A stretch of 64,000 bases of DNA from Acestrorhynchus altus (GCA_034509495.1 CM067506.1:21927309-21991308), one strand, 5' to 3'; counted from the stretch's first letter, positions 13,900-26,012 are shown. Notes: a model not told the origin generated them from the sequence alone. Made by a program: numbers and translations.

Positions 13900-14820
13900 C
13901 AAAGGTCAAGGGATAGAAGTAATTAAAGTGATTATAAAGTGGTACCCCAGAGGGGGCTTGGAAATGTCCACATCTGTATAAGTTGTGAGGTATTTTTTAA
14001 GTTAAGTTGAACACTGGTTCCTGTGCTCATGGCAATGTGAGTTAGAGTGAGGCCTGATAGTGGGTACTAGATGGATGGGACCATTTCTGAAGTTGTGCAG
14101 CCATTTAAATTTCCTCAATTCACAGTGTTGCATGAGTGCCTGGAAAACCTCATAGAAGGCATTACCTCCAACATTGGAAAGTGCAGTGGCCACCCATGTT
14201 CATGACCAGCTGCTTCTGGCTAGACATATATTACAGTGAATGTAGAAACAAGGTGATATACAGTATATAGTACTAAGCTCCCAGTCTCTAGATCTTGGTT
14301 CTTTCATTCGCTGTGAGCTCTCTTTGCCAAGTTTTGTCTTTACTTTACCATAGTTCCTTGACCTTCTCTTCTTTTATCTTTTATAATGTATTGTCATGCT
14401 TTATGCTTAGAACATGATCAAACACTGTGATTTACTGTTTGTGAGATATACTGGATGATTCTGCTTACGTACATTATAGATGTTGAATATGTTCTGTGGA
14501 AATAAGTAACTTTATTGATTGGTGCTTGTATATGGATTACTTGCTTAACCTCAGGGAGTTCAAAGTCTGTAAAGCCACACAGGGAGACATCAAGTGAACT
14601 TTGACCTCACAACAATTCAATCTCGATTTCCATCTGGCACCCACTATCATGCCTGACTCAAACTCTTGATTATTCACATCACCTTGCCATGAGCACACTG
14701 TCAGACTCACTCATAAGACAACACCTCACTACCTATACAGATGTGGACGTTCTCTAGCTATTCCTTGATGTAACACTTCATGATTACATTCTGCTTTCCA
14801 GGACTTGACAGTGTATACAT
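13900..14820. mobile_element. Non-autonomous DNA transposon with long inverted repeats
   Basis: Sequence around 13969-14067 reappears inverted and diverged at 14640-14749. For example, TGTCCACATCTGTATA on the left matches TATACAGATGTGGACG on the right, GCTCATGGCAA matches CTTGCCATGAGC, and GATAGTGGGT matches ACCCACTATC. Similarity weakens outward, so the outer ends are approximate. The interior (14277-14634) is shared with sequences at 15551-15650 and 17891-18127. There is no coding capacity and the superfamily is unknown. Confidence 0.65.
14395..14634 (+). repeat. Dispersed direct repeat, copy A
   Basis: About 240 bp shared with 17891-18127 in the same orientation, including GCTTTATGCTTAGAACATGA, TATATGGATTACTTGCTTAA and TGAACTTTGACCTCACAACA. 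It forms the interior of the element with long inverted repeats. Confidence 0.9.
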
Positions 14821-14889
14821 AAAAATGCAATTTCTCTACCACAACTAGTCCTTTCTAACTTAATTGTTTTAATACATTCTTTCTAACAT

Positions 14890-15494
14890 GGGTGGGTCAT
14901 TCTCAGCATTGCAATAACAGTGTGTTAGGGTATGTTGAACTGTCATGAGGGGATCAGACCCACAGTTCTGCTGGAGTGTTTAAACCTCTCAGTGTCACTG
15001 CTGGATAGTCCACTAACCAAAAATATCCAGCCAGTAGTATCCTGTGGGCAGCATCCTGTGAGCACTGAAAGAGAACTAGAGGATGACCAACACAAACTGC
15101 AGAGACAGATTAGCTTCTCTCTCTGACTTTACATCTATTAGGTGGACCAACTAGGTAGGAGTGTCAAATAGAGTGGACAGCGATAGAACACAGTGTTTAA
15201 AATCTCCACTAACACTGCTGTGTCTTATCCACTTGTACCAATGCAACACATACTAACCTACCCACACCATGCCATTGTCACTGCAGTGCTAAGAATGACT
15301 CACCATCCAAATAATACCTGCTCTCAGGTGTGGGGTCCTGACAACAAACAAGGTGAAAGGAGGATAACAAAGTATGCAGAGAAACAGATGGACTACAGTC
15401 TGTTTACAAGTGCTTCTGTATGGTAAGGGGAGCTAATAAAAGGGACATTGAATGCAGGAACAAGGAGGTGGTCATAAAGTTATGGTTGGTCAGT
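14890..15494 (+). mobile_element. Otophysan interspersed repeat (MITE-like)
   Basis: Contains phrases I recall as very common in otophysan genomes: GGTGGACCAACTAGGTAGGA, TCTCAGTGTCACTGCTGG, CAGAGAAACAGATGGACTAC and AACAAGGAGGTGGTCATAAA. The left part (CATTCTCAGCATTGCAATAA) is inverted relative to CACTGCAGTGCTAAGAATGA near 15280, so it is partly palindromic. The open frames at 14932-15126 and 15193-15426 lie within it and are not genes. Confidence 0.75.
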
Positions 15495-15526
15495 ATATAT
15501 ATACATATACACACACACACACACAT
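15495..15526. repeat. (TA)n/(CA)n microsatellite
   Basis: A short compound TATATA and CACACA array directly after the otophysan repeat. Confidence 0.9.
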
Positions 15527-15550
15527 CTTTACTACATATATACATCTTTA

Positions 15551-15650
15551 AACTCTCAGCCTCTAAATCTTGCTTCTTTCTCTCACTCTGAGGGCTCTTT
15601 GCCAAGTTTTGTCTTTTACTCTATCATGGTTCCTTGACCTTCTACTCTTT
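15551..15650 (+). repeat. Partial copy of the 14277-14376 sequence
   Basis: About 100 bp shared with 14277-14376, including TCTTTGCCAAGTTTTGTCTT and GGTTCCTTGACCTTCT. It is a second fragment of the same transposon interior. Confidence 0.85.
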
Positions 15651-16172
15651 CACCCATTAATCTTGCTCTGTTCTTTAATCCTCTCAGCATTTTCCATTTA
15701 TTCTTTCTTCACAATGCTGTACATACTTCCCAAGTAAAACCCAACATCTTATTTCATGAATGCAGTCATTATGTCCTTTTCACTCTCATCTTGGTTTCAT
15801 GTTTGCATAAGTGTTAGGTGACATACACTACAGCGTTTGAATTACTCTCAAAGACTCTCAGATGCTCTTTTTAAAATGAACAAATAAATATATAAGTAGA
15901 ATGAATGCTTTGGAAGAAAAAGACCGTGTGGTTTCTTCTGGGCACTGCAGTGTCTCAGTATGCCTGTAAAAGAGTGTTTGTACTTCCCAAAGCTTTACTC
16001 AGCAGTTTTTTTGGATGAAGGGTTGAATTAGCAACTCAGTTAATCCAACACTTCCAGAATTTGTCCAGTTGATATATCCATACTCTCCCATCCCAAGTAC
16101 CTTCATTTGTATAGTGCTGTCCAGTACAGGATTTAGGAAAATATGAAACATCACACTTTTAGAACAAATTGC

Positions 16173-16207
16173 TTTTTTGTTTGTTTGTTTGTTTTGTTTT
16201 GTTTTGT
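16173..16207. repeat. (TTTG)n low-complexity tract
   Basis: A run of TTTG units with T expansions. Confidence 0.9.
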
Positions 16208-16634
16208 AAATTTAGCTTCATGTTGATATGCACATGGCTCAAAATTCATCATCGCTTCCAGGTTGCATACTTTCATTGAGATACAGCAGCATAGTACTGC
16301 TTGATAGTGTAGCACTTTAAACTGGATACTCACCATGAACCTAAAATCCATCTTCCCTTAGGCTGAATGAGATTTTTTTGCTTGTGTACTGTAAATCTTC
16401 AGTAGTTGCTGTAAAAGAATGCATCTGAGGAAAGGCAGTTCCATCTGGCTTCCCTGTTAGGAATGGTGAATGCCAAAGCTTAGATTCTGTCTAAGCAGTA
16501 GAGCACATTTCTGCTTTTTAGGCTTTGTTATCAGGGAAACAGAGCACTTCTACATCTCAGGTAATCTCAGGAATAATGTGAAAAAGCATATTGATGATCA
16601 TAATTTCAAATGGTAAACTGTCATATTTATATTG

Positions 16635-16878
16635 TTACTGTCCAGTGAAAAAACATGCATCTCCCAAATGGCAACTTGACAGAAGAGCAAAAATGCTCTT
16701 AAATTTGAATGGAAGTGAATATAAAACAAGAGGAATTAAAAGTATTTTAGACCATTTAATTGTTTTTTTCACCCAGAACTATTTATACAGTGTACATAGC
16801 AGATACAGGGTTCAAACTATGAAGAAAACTATAAATGGATGAAAATGGAGATCCACTATTTTCACTGGACAGCAGTGA
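16635..16878 (+). mobile_element. TIR MITE family M1, copy 1
   Basis: The ends TTACTGTCCAGTGAAAA and TTTTCACTGGACAGCAG are inverted copies of each other, as are CATCTCCC and GGAGATCC next to them. The interior (GGAAGTGAATATAAAA, ACAGGGTTCAAACTATGA) matches the inverted copy at 47558-47808. It has no coding potential. Confidence 0.8.
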
Positions 16879-17890
16879 TATTCATCACACATTAAGTGAA
16901 ATATTTAATGAAATAGTCATTAGAATATCTAAACTTGAATTTGAGTTTAGTACTATTCAAACAGTATCAACATTAAGATAAAAAGGTGTAGACTACATGT
17001 AATGAATATAAAGTATATGACAGTTACCTTTTTGAAGTAAATTATCAACAAAAAATGATATTTTTCATGATATTCTAAATCCCTAAAATGCACTAATAAT
17101 TATTCTGTTTAGTTATTACAGTGTGAAATGTGTGTCAGGTGGCACCCTGGGGTAAGAACCTGTGCATGTCCTAGCAGCAAAGAGGGAAAAATGTGGTTAT
17201 TCTGCTCTTTTAAAGAGATGAAAAACACCTTGTCTGAGAATATGTTCTCTATGGTGAAGGTCCACATGAATCACCCTTTAATTGGGCTTGAGAACCTGGC
17301 AGCATTTTCTTTTGGAGGAGGAAACTAACAAGGACTAAAAACAACTGCGGGCTGTTTCATGATCAAATACCTTTGTAGTTACACCAACGGCTCTCTATTG
17401 TGATTTTTGCGGAGTGGATGTTTAAAGTTTTACAAACGTTTCATGATTTAACTGTTTCAATGACAGAGTGGTTTGAAAGGAGCGGAAGGTTTCAAAGCCA
17501 CATTCGCGTCATACGAACCAAGTCCGGATGATAGAAAAGCTGCTCTGTATGGATTGTTATCAATAGAACAGATGATTGCTGTGATGACTATTTAATATGT
17601 TCTGGATTGTAAATAGAAAACTGTGGAACATTTGTCATCTTCCTGTCCATAAATTGCCTCATTCCAGAAGTGTCTGCCTGCTTTTTGTCTTTCTAAAGAT
17701 CACATGTAGCACTGTGGCTTGGCTTCCATCACACGTTTGGCTTGAATCAGTTGATTAAACTTGTGGTGCACATTTATGTTGTGCAATGGAGATGGCTTCC
17801 CTGCAGTGTGGCGTGGTATGAAGCAGTTCATAAGAAAGGGGCAGTTGGGAGTTGATTTTCTTCACAAGCATTCACGTTGATCTTTATTTC

Positions 17891-18127
17891 CATGCTTTAT
17901 GCTTAGAACATGACCAAGCACTGATTTACTGCTTGCAGGATATACTGGATATTTCTGCTTGCATGCAGTACAGATGTTGAATGTTTTCTGTAGGAATAAG
18001 TAGGTTTATTGACTGATGATTGTATATGGATTACTTGCTTAACCTCAAGGAGTTCAGTGTCTGTAAAGCCACCCAGGGAGACGTCAAATGAACTTTGACC
18101 TCACAACAGGTCCATCTCGATTTCCAC
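17891..18127 (+). repeat. Dispersed direct repeat, copy B
   Basis: Partner of 14395-14634 at about 80-85% identity by eye, without the long inverted arms. It is probably a fragment of the same transposon family. Confidence 0.9.
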
Positions 18128-20424
18128 TGGTTGAGAGTTGACCCAGGTCATTTGGTAGGTCCTGAGAATATTTGGCTCAGTCACTTACATCCACACACTC
18201 TGACTGTGGTTGGCTTCTGTGTGTAATTAGTGATGGTTTATATGCATGACTGATGTTGATATATTCATTGTCTGGACAAGACATCGGTTGCAATTTATAT
18301 GGTGCTGGTCTTGAGGTGTAATACTTGCTTAAGCGATGATTAGATGAAGAAGACATGGTGCTATAACTGAGCCTGTGCAGGGCAAAAATATATGCAACGT
18401 GAACTAAGGGTATCATTGCCCTTTTAATCAGGCAGCCATTGTGATCTCCTTAGTTCACAAAGGATTTAAATGCTGGAAGAATGGGGCCTCCTCAGATAAA
18501 GAACCCTATCAAAGCCATTTTAGTGTGAACACTAAAAAGACCAATTGCAGTTTAGATGTAAAGATAGGTTCAATGTTGAGTATACATTGTTTTGTTCTCC
18601 ACCTTAAACGAGGACTAATCACAAAGGTTGGCATGGAAAATAAATGTCTATTAATAAAGTATGAAGTGTACAGCATATCTTGTAAGAAGTAATGAATTGT
18701 ACTGAATTTAAAATGTATGTATGCATCATTATTTCATTGCACTTGTTTTGTTCCACTTATATTCAGTATCACAGAAAACTTCTGTCTGTTTTTGACATAG
18801 ATTAACTCTTGCATCAATTTTATGACAAACTGATCAATAGAATTGCTCCTAAATGACTTGAAAGAAAATCTTTTAGATTGACTTCCAGCTTAAGTTGTTT
18901 TTATTTTCTCCTGTAAAGTTGCCATTTGGGAGGTTGATAACTCTGGGTCACTGGATGACTGGGTCACTATGTAGTTCCAGTCAGACTGTCTGCAGATGGC
19001 CTGTGTAAGAATTTCAGGTAAATTGGAAAACTGAATTAGAGGTGCATTGTTATTTTCAGGACAAATGAAATTTTCCACATTCAGGGTGGAACATGGATAT
19101 CAGTAACATGTACTCCAATAGTCAATTGTGCAATCTCCTCATTCCCTGCTTGTCTGATTGTGAGAATGCATTATGAAACTGAATCAATGTTTCTGTTGAG
19201 ATGCACTGTAGAGCATGAAGGACTCCCCCCAAACCAATTGACGTCAAAAGAGTTCCAGCAACTCATGGCACCAGCCTTTTAAAACATGGATTCAAAGCAA
19301 ATTAAATAGCTGGATAGAGGTTGTGCTTTGTTGGAAACCCTCCATGTGTAACACTCTTGTCAATAGCATAATACACAGCACCTCAGTACGTGCCCAAAAG
19401 CAAAAAAAAAAAAAGTTAAACTTTTTGGGAACATTTGACAGGTTACAAATGACCTTGAACTATTCTGCCGTTGGTTTTGGTAGATGTGTGCATTCACTTG
19501 TATTGCCCTTTCCATTATAGTGTAAGTTTCAAACCTGCTTTGTGTTGAGCTAAATGGAATTGTTTAGTGTGTGAAGCATGTGACGTTTTAGGTTCCTGGC
19601 TGAGTGGATCAAGTGAAACCTTATTAATTGTGATGTGCTGTATCCTGTTTCTCTTTCTACTCCAAACAGAGAAATGTGGCTTGTATATGAGAATAAAATG
19701 ACTAGTACTGTGGGCAAAATGTCTCTGTGGGTATATTTCACTGAGGAGTTTGTCCTTCATCCACACCACTTTGAACTTAAATCTGAACATCAACAAAAAA
19801 AAATACATTTTTTCCAAAAATTGATTGCAATGAGACACAATGCACAATATCACAGGCTGCAGGTGCCCAATTTCTTTTTTGATTATTTTATTTCTATTTT
19901 GTCAGCTTATAAGTGCTTAACAAATGTTAATCATAGCCCATGATACAAGCAGAAAAGTGCACATCTGGAACTATGCAACCTTAATTCTTTCAGCATTCCT
20001 CCTTCCTTCAAAAATAATAAAACTACAAGTTGAACAGTTACTAAACTGGACTTGCATAAAATGTGTGCCCTATGCAAACGTGGCCTTGTCTCAGTTGGTT
20101 TCTCATACTCTTTTCAATTCATCTCTTTCCAGAACACTTGACAATGGTTTTCTTGGACAAATCAGTAAAACAATGCAATGAATGTCCCCAAGCAGGTTAT
20201 ACATTACACATTTGTTTCTGGTTTTCTTGTTTGTGGTGAAGGTTGGCATTGCATATAACTAAAAGCAAAGACAACATCCAGATTGTTCTTGCATTCTCTC
20301 AAGCTCATTTGCTTCTGAGGTTTTGGTCAAATTAAGTTCAGTAGGTGCAGTAAATCTACAGAGAAGTATGTTATCTGTGTTAACTCAGTCAGAGCATCTT
20401 TATGTATTCTATATAATCATACAT
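18128..20424. other. Non-coding sequence, no gene seen
   Basis: AT-rich sequence. It holds only a small partial M1 MITE piece near 18879-18940 (TTTTATTTTCTCCTGTAAAG then TTGCCATTTGG). Overlapping open frames at 19515-19943 on both strands have no recognisable domain. Confidence 0.5.
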
Positions 20425-20720
20425 ACAATATGTCCAAATGTTTGTGGGCTGAATGCATTCAGCTACTTTACATTGTAACCTATTGCTGACACGGATGTGC
20501 AACTGCACACACATATTGTCTAGTCCCTGCTGGAGCAGATAAACATGAACCTATCATGCCTGATGCTAGGGGTTAGAGCGGTATTTCTCCGGTAACCTGC
20601 TCTGTTCATTTGAACAGATTGGCTGTTTTAACTCCAGTGCAACATTAAAAGGGGCTTGGTAATGAGCTGAATAATTGAATAAGGTGTGTTGGGAACAGGG
20701 AGAGCAAAAGAGTGTGACCA
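20425..20720 (+). repeat. Fish interspersed repeat R1, copy 1
   Basis: Begins ATATGTCCAAATGTTTGTGG and contains TTGCTGACACGGATGTGCAA. The same phrases recur at 62786-62915. I recall this as a common otophysan repeat with piggyBac-like features, but the class is not certain. Confidence 0.6.
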
Positions 20721-22690
20721 ATTCTAGACCAGATATCCTTCTGAAAATGATCGCTGAAAGATATTATGAAAGTTATTTTGACTCCAGTAGAATAATGAGC
20801 TTTTACTCATTATTCATTCTCATTTCTGGTTTGCACACCTCATAAGTCATGTTTGGCCTTCACTAGGACATGTTCACCATTATTCGCTATGAACAACATT
20901 TAACTGGTTTAGTCATTCCGACCCCATTCCCTTAGAGGTTTCAGTTTCCCTAAACCTGGATGTCTTTACATTTCACGAGACAGGACATTCTATCTGTTTA
21001 CAATCGTTGTAAAACTGCAATATGTAAACAATTAGCTAAAAGAATATGTCCACAGATAAGATGAACAGCAAGAATCACTGTGCAGTTAATTTTATATATT
21101 TTATACTGTTATTATTACATGTAATGTATGCAGAATGATATTGCATTGGTTCACCATGCTTGTCTCTGTTTGGATTTAAAATCAAAGGGATTTGGCTTTG
21201 AGAAATAATTGAATTTATTTATTTTTTTTGTATGAGAGCAACTATATAAAGACTTGTGAATTAACCTCAAACAGTTAGCTGTCACTCTGTAAAGGATACA
21301 GAAACATAATAGCCTATAGACTCAGTGGGCCTCACAGAAACAGGTGCGATTTGGTCAGTGTTCCCTTCAAATCTTTAATCAGAAAGAACCCCAGTCATCT
21401 GAGTGAGAGATCGGACATGCTGCGGAATTGAAAAGCCTGTATGTGTGTGCTCCATTCGCAGCTGAATCAGAGCAAAAGAGTCTCGCCCTGAATTGCTTTG
21501 TCAGGGAGCTGGACCCCACGCTGCCCTCTGTGTGTGTGCACTTGGTGAGTCTATACTTGAATAATCCTAGGACGCTTATCTCCTCTATAGGGATGCATGG
21601 CATTAATTCTAATAACCTCCTTCTTATATTAACACATGAAAGCTAAAGTAACCATGGGGGTCTGTTTTCAGTGGTAGCTCATATTCTGCAGGCCCCTCTG
21701 CATGTGCTTTCCTCTCATCTACAGCTGTTGAAACGCATGTCTACTCTCTTCAGTTTCCCTGCAATTGTTAGAGGTCTTATGAGACATTCAGACAAATGCT
21801 GCTCTAACACTGATTTATGTTTCTCAAGGTTGTATCCAGTATGAACGCAATTAGAGGCATTAAATAGTCCTTTCAACTTCATGTAATCAGGGAAAGTCTC
21901 TGAACAGCCATTTTGAAATCATTAGTGCCATTTCAGGGAAAACATGTGAACTCGCTTTAGCACAGAAGGTCATCAGATACTGGAACACTTGTGAATGTGG
22001 CACAATTACCCAGGGGACACTAACTTTGTCACAGAATCTGCCTCAGGCTTTTTGGAGCACATGCTCGCAATATGGTAGGGATGTGGAGTGAGCTTAGTGA
22101 TCGCAGGCTTACGTCACTCAAAGTTTAGACAGACCCTGTAGAGAAAGAGCAGTAGCCCTCATCCTGTTCACCCTCTAGAGAGGTAATTACAGGAGTTTGC
22201 AAACACGCTGGAAGATTAGATGTAAGTCAGATAAGGCTCAGTGCACAATGCATGTCAGTACAAGCTTGGTGTAAATCGCATGTGTGCTCTTTGCCCATAT
22301 TGATCTAATTTTCTTTTAATGTTAGTGAGGATCGGTTCTCAATCACACTTAATTTATTTTGATTTCAATCTCAGAAAGATCAAGTTATTCAACACTGAAA
22401 TGAACAACACTATATGGACAAATGCTCATTCAGTGCATTAATCGGGTTGCATAACTGCTGGTAATCCATTTAAATAAATATGACCTTACCAGAGTCATTT
22501 TCTCTTGGTGAAGATGTTTATAAAGGAGGACGTGTTTTGTGAAGTGTTCCAGTCGTTATGCATTTTGTAATTTTAAGTGGCTCCAAATATGTAGGGTAAA
22601 CAGTTTTTCCTCATGATAAGGTCTAATGTTTTTTCTTTAAACACTTTTGAATGATAATGCACTAGCTGCAACAGGTGGTAAGCAGACATT
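20721..22690. other. Non-coding sequence, no gene seen
   Basis: Mostly unique sequence. The stretch at about 21370-21620 is more GC-rich with open frames on both strands, but has no recognised motif or splice partner. Confidence 0.5.
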
Positions 22691-23302
22691 ACATGCAGAT
22701 GATATCAGCGCATCAGAGCCTCCACCGCCAGACGCTGCAACAGCTTCGTCCACCAGGCAGTCAGATTCCTCAACACATGGAGACAGAGCTGAACCCCCGA
22801 CCACTCCGCACACCCACATTCACACAGGGACTGAACTGAACCCCACACCACGCCTCACACCCACACAAGTCTGTACCAAACACAAACACAGGACTGTACC
22901 CACCCAGCACTCCACACACACACGCACTCAACACACAAAGACTGGATCATCTCCATCCTTATCAGCAATATTTGCTGCTCACTAAGAACTAAGAACCTCA
23001 GTAACTGCTGTTATCATGCACATTTATATGTTACAGTATGATATATATTGCTTTTTGCACCTTAATCCCACCTCAAACATTTCACTTCATTGTAGCACTC
23101 GGTACTGCACTGTCCTGTCCTGTCTGTCAAACAGTCTCTTGTTTACTGTATTTATTGTATTTATTGTAGTGTTTGAACTTTATATTGTCATATTGTTGTG
23201 CTGCTCCATGTTGCACCTTGGTTCCGGAGGAACGTAATTTCGTTGCACTGTGTACCTGTACTCAGATGTAATGAAAATAAAAAGCCTTGACTTGACTTGA
23301 CA
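22690..23302 (+). mobile_element. 5'-truncated L2-like LINE: end of ORF2 plus 3' UTR
   Basis: At 22709-22792 the plus strand reads RIRASTARRCNSFVHQAVRF and a few more residues, then TGA. This is the typical C-terminus of the reverse-transcriptase ORF in fish L2/Rex-type LINEs. A long 3' UTR follows, with TTGCACCTTGGTTCCGGAGG, AATTTCGTTGCACTGTGTAC and GAAAATAAAAAG, then a short CTTGA tandem tail at 23284-23300. It is a dead 5' truncation, the normal outcome of target-primed insertion. Confidence 0.75.
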
Positions 23303-23628
23303 TTACTGCCTAACAAACACATAATTTGATATCCTTTTAAAATCTAATTTTACGACATTATAGAAATATTTTTGTTCATTTAATTTTGAGTACTTTAAAT
23401 CTGCTCTTGCGCTTTTTTATAGTATACAGTGCCTTCATCTATTCACTGGCTTTTGACCTATTTTGTTACATTACAACCTGTATTTAAATGTTGTATTTTT
23501 TTTATTGTATTGTATTGTATGTAATGCATCTACACAAAATACTCTAATGCATCTACACATTTTTTTATATACATAAAAATTATTTGAGCATTAAGCAAGA
23601 GGCACCACTAACCAAATAACACCATAAA

Positions 23629-23857
23629 TGTCAGGTATAGAGTCCAGCTTGTGTCTTGTTTTGTTTTCAGTCCCATGTGCTTTCGAGCATGTCATGTCTC
23701 CTCCCATTCCCAGCTGTGTTCCATTTGTAACCCTGCCCCATCGTTATCATGTCCCAGCCATGTCTTATGTGATTGTGTATATAAGTCCCTGGTCTCTGTT
23801 GGTCCTTGTCGGTCTTTGTGACTACTTGTGTGCCTTGTCTTCATGTATACTCGTCTT
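23629..23857 (+). repeat. 5' LTR, 3'-truncated
   Basis: 229 bp, matching the first 231 bp of the downstream LTR at about 95% by eye, then diverging abruptly after TCGTCTT. Confidence 0.85.
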
Positions 23858-23956
23858 GGCGCTGCGAGCCTCAAGCCGGGTGAGGTGAGAGGTGAGAGGC
23901 AAGGCCTGCTGGCAGGCTGTTGATGGGGGTTCTGGGCTGAAGGACATGTCGGATGT

Positions 23957-24694
23957 GTGGCAGTTCCTGAGCTATGTGCACAGGACTGTCAAGCCCAGTT
24001 CCCTTCAGACCTCAGCAGCGCCACCTACCCGAGTTGCATCTGCGCTGCGGCTCCTCCCGTGATGGCAGCTCCTGACGCAGCATATTCCACAGCGAAGGCT
24101 GCCTTAGCGTCGGGGGCTGCTTCCGCTACAGTCCGAAAGGCGGAGCTTCACGGCAAAGTCGCGGCTCGGAGGGCAGAGCTTTCTGCCGACGTCGCGATTC
24201 CGAGGACGGGGCTTTCTGCCGATGTCGACGCTCCGAGGGCGGAGTCCGCTCCTACAACCAAGTCTGCACCTCAACCTGAGGCTTCAAAGAGGCTGACACA
24301 GAAACGGTATTGGACTGTGTCTGCTCCCAGAACTGTGCCCAGACAGGCTCCAGGAACTTTTGTGACATTTGCCGGTTCTGGGCCCAAGCCTATGTCTGTT
24401 CCTGTCCTTGTGCCTGTATCTGTCCCAGTGTTGGTTCCTGTATCTGTTCTTGTCCCCATTCCTGTGTTTGGTTTAGTTATCCCTGTTCCTGTCACTGTGT
24501 ACATGTCAGTCCTGTCTTGTTTCCTGTTCATGTCTAGTCCTGTCTGTTCTGTCTCGTTCATGGTCCCTCTTCTGTTCTGGCCCCGTCTATTGTTGGTTTA
24601 TGCGCCCCGGAGTGGCGCATCGGGAGAGGGGCCAACTGTCACGTATAGGGTCCAGCTTGTGTCTTGTTTTGTTTTCAGTCCCATGTGCTTTTGA
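23957..24694 (+). other. 245-codon open frame inside the LTR element
   Basis: The frame runs through the element interior and into the 3' LTR. It is Ala-rich at first (repeated ADVAxPR and ELSADV units at about residues 65-100), then holds degenerate Pro-Val repeats (PVLVPVSV-like, about residues 148-180). The repeated DNA keeps the opposite strand and a second plus frame open too, so the frame may reflect composition rather than selection. No retroviral domain is seen. It is probably remnant or accessory sequence of a non-autonomous element. Confidence 0.35.
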
Positions 24695-24948
24695 GCACAT
24701 GTCATGTCTCCTCCCATTCCCAGCTGTGTTCCATCTGTAACCCTGCCCCATCGTTATCATTTCCCAGCCATGTCTTATGTGATTGTGTGTATAAGTCCCT
24801 GGTCTCCGTTGGTCCTTGTCGGTCTTTGTGACTACTTGTGTGCCTTGTCTTCATGTATACTCCTCTTAATGGTAATCTGTTTGTATCTGTCAAATACAAC
24901 CCAGCCTGTATGTCCGCCTCCACCTACCTGTGTCCGGAAGGTGTTACA
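24637..24948 (+). repeat. 3' LTR, full length
   Basis: 312 bp, TG...CA. It includes a TATAAGTCCCTGG phrase that could be the promoter, with the rest probably R-U5. Confidence 0.85.
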
Positions 24949-26012
24949 ATAAAGACCAAGTCAGGGATAAGTTGGTGGGAAGTACAAGTCAGGGTTCTCT
25001 GATGATCCCCCAGAGCACCATCAAATCCATTATCATTAACTGGAAAGAACATGGTACCACAACAAACCTGCCTAGAGAGGGCTACCCACCAAAACTCTCA
25101 GACCAGTCAAGGGGAGGGCATTAATCAGAGAAGCAGCACAGAGACCAAAGGTAGAAGGTAGAAGAAGAAGCTGTAAAGTTCCCAAGCAAAGACTGGAGTA
25201 TCTGTCCATATGACCATAATAACCCATACACTCCATAGAGCTAGGCTTTATGAAAGAGAGGCTGGTGAAAAGACTTTACTTGGAGACAAAAATAGGAATG
25301 GTTGTTTTGAGTTTGCCAAAGCCATGTGGAAGACTCCCCAAATGTATGGAGGAAGGTGCACCTTTTGGTGCAAATCCAACACATCATCACCCCAAAAACA
25401 CTATCCACAGTGAAACATGGTAGTGGCAGCACCATGCTGTGGTGATGTTTTTCAGCAGCAGACACTGGGAAACTGGTCCAAAGGGTGGGGAAGGTGCATG
25501 GTGATAAATATAGGTATACTCTCTCTAGTGATTGAGATGGAGGTTCACCTTCCAACAGGAACATGACCCAAAGCATACTGCTAAAGAAACACTCGAGTGG
25601 TGTAAGGGGAAATGTGTAATGTTTTTTGGAATGGCCTGGTCAAATCCTAGACCTTAGTCAAATTGAGAATCTGTGGTCAGACTTGAAGCTTGCTTTTCAC
25701 CAGCGGAAACCATTTGACTTGAAGGAGCCGGAGCAGTTTTGCCTTGAGGAATGGGCAAAGATTCTAGTGGCAAGATATGGCTCATAGTGCATTATCCAAA
25801 GCAAAAATGGGGCTCTACAATATACTGATGTTAGGGGGTGAATAATTATATTTATTTTGTCCTGCTTCACAATAAAAATCTAATGTTCAAAGTTGTAGGC
25901 ATGTTCTGTAAATGAAATGATGTGAACCCTCAAATAATCCATTTCATTTGTGGACTGTGAGGAAGCAAAGCATAAAAATCACAAGTAGAGGGAATTCTCT
26001 CACAAGGCATTG

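Larger units (their letters stand above)
23629..24948 (+). mobile_element. Deleted LTR retrotransposon with ATAAA target-site duplication
   Basis: Two direct repeats, 23629-23857 and 24637-24948, bound an interior of about 0.8 kb. The LTRs start TGTCA(G/C)GTATAG and the 3' copy ends GTGTTACA (TG...CA). The element is flanked by perfect 5-bp duplications ATAAA at 23624-23628 and 24949-24953. The 5' LTR is cut short by about 80 bp, so the deletion also removed the primer-binding site. A purine-rich tract (CGGGAGAGGGG) lies before the 3' LTR. No protease, reverse transcriptase or integrase is left. Strand is set by the polypurine tract. Confidence 0.88.
23427..26012 (+). mobile_element. Tc1/mariner-like transposon copy 2, split by an LTR element
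   Basis: The left end is TA then CAGTGCCTTC, and the right end is CACAAGGCATTG (inverted match). Sequence to 23623 is the left flank of the element. The LTR element plus its target duplication occupies 23624-24953, and the transposase region resumes after it. Plus-strand pieces include DQVRDKLVGSTSQG, IPQSTIKSIIINWKEHGTTT and LPREGYPPKLSDQ (HTH), then ARLYEREAGEKTLLGDKNRN, TPQMYGGRC, a PKNTIHSETW-like block, and SPDLSQIENLWSDLKLA (about 25640-25690). Frameshifts are frequent. It belongs to the same family as the 3.2 kb copy. Confidence 0.85.

Noticed and set aside
21379..21646. Open frames on both strands as an exon
   Set aside because: No matching splice partner or known motif.
23957..24694. 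245-codon open frame as a host gene
   Set aside because: It lies wholly inside an LTR element, runs into its 3' LTR and is kept open by short tandem repeats.
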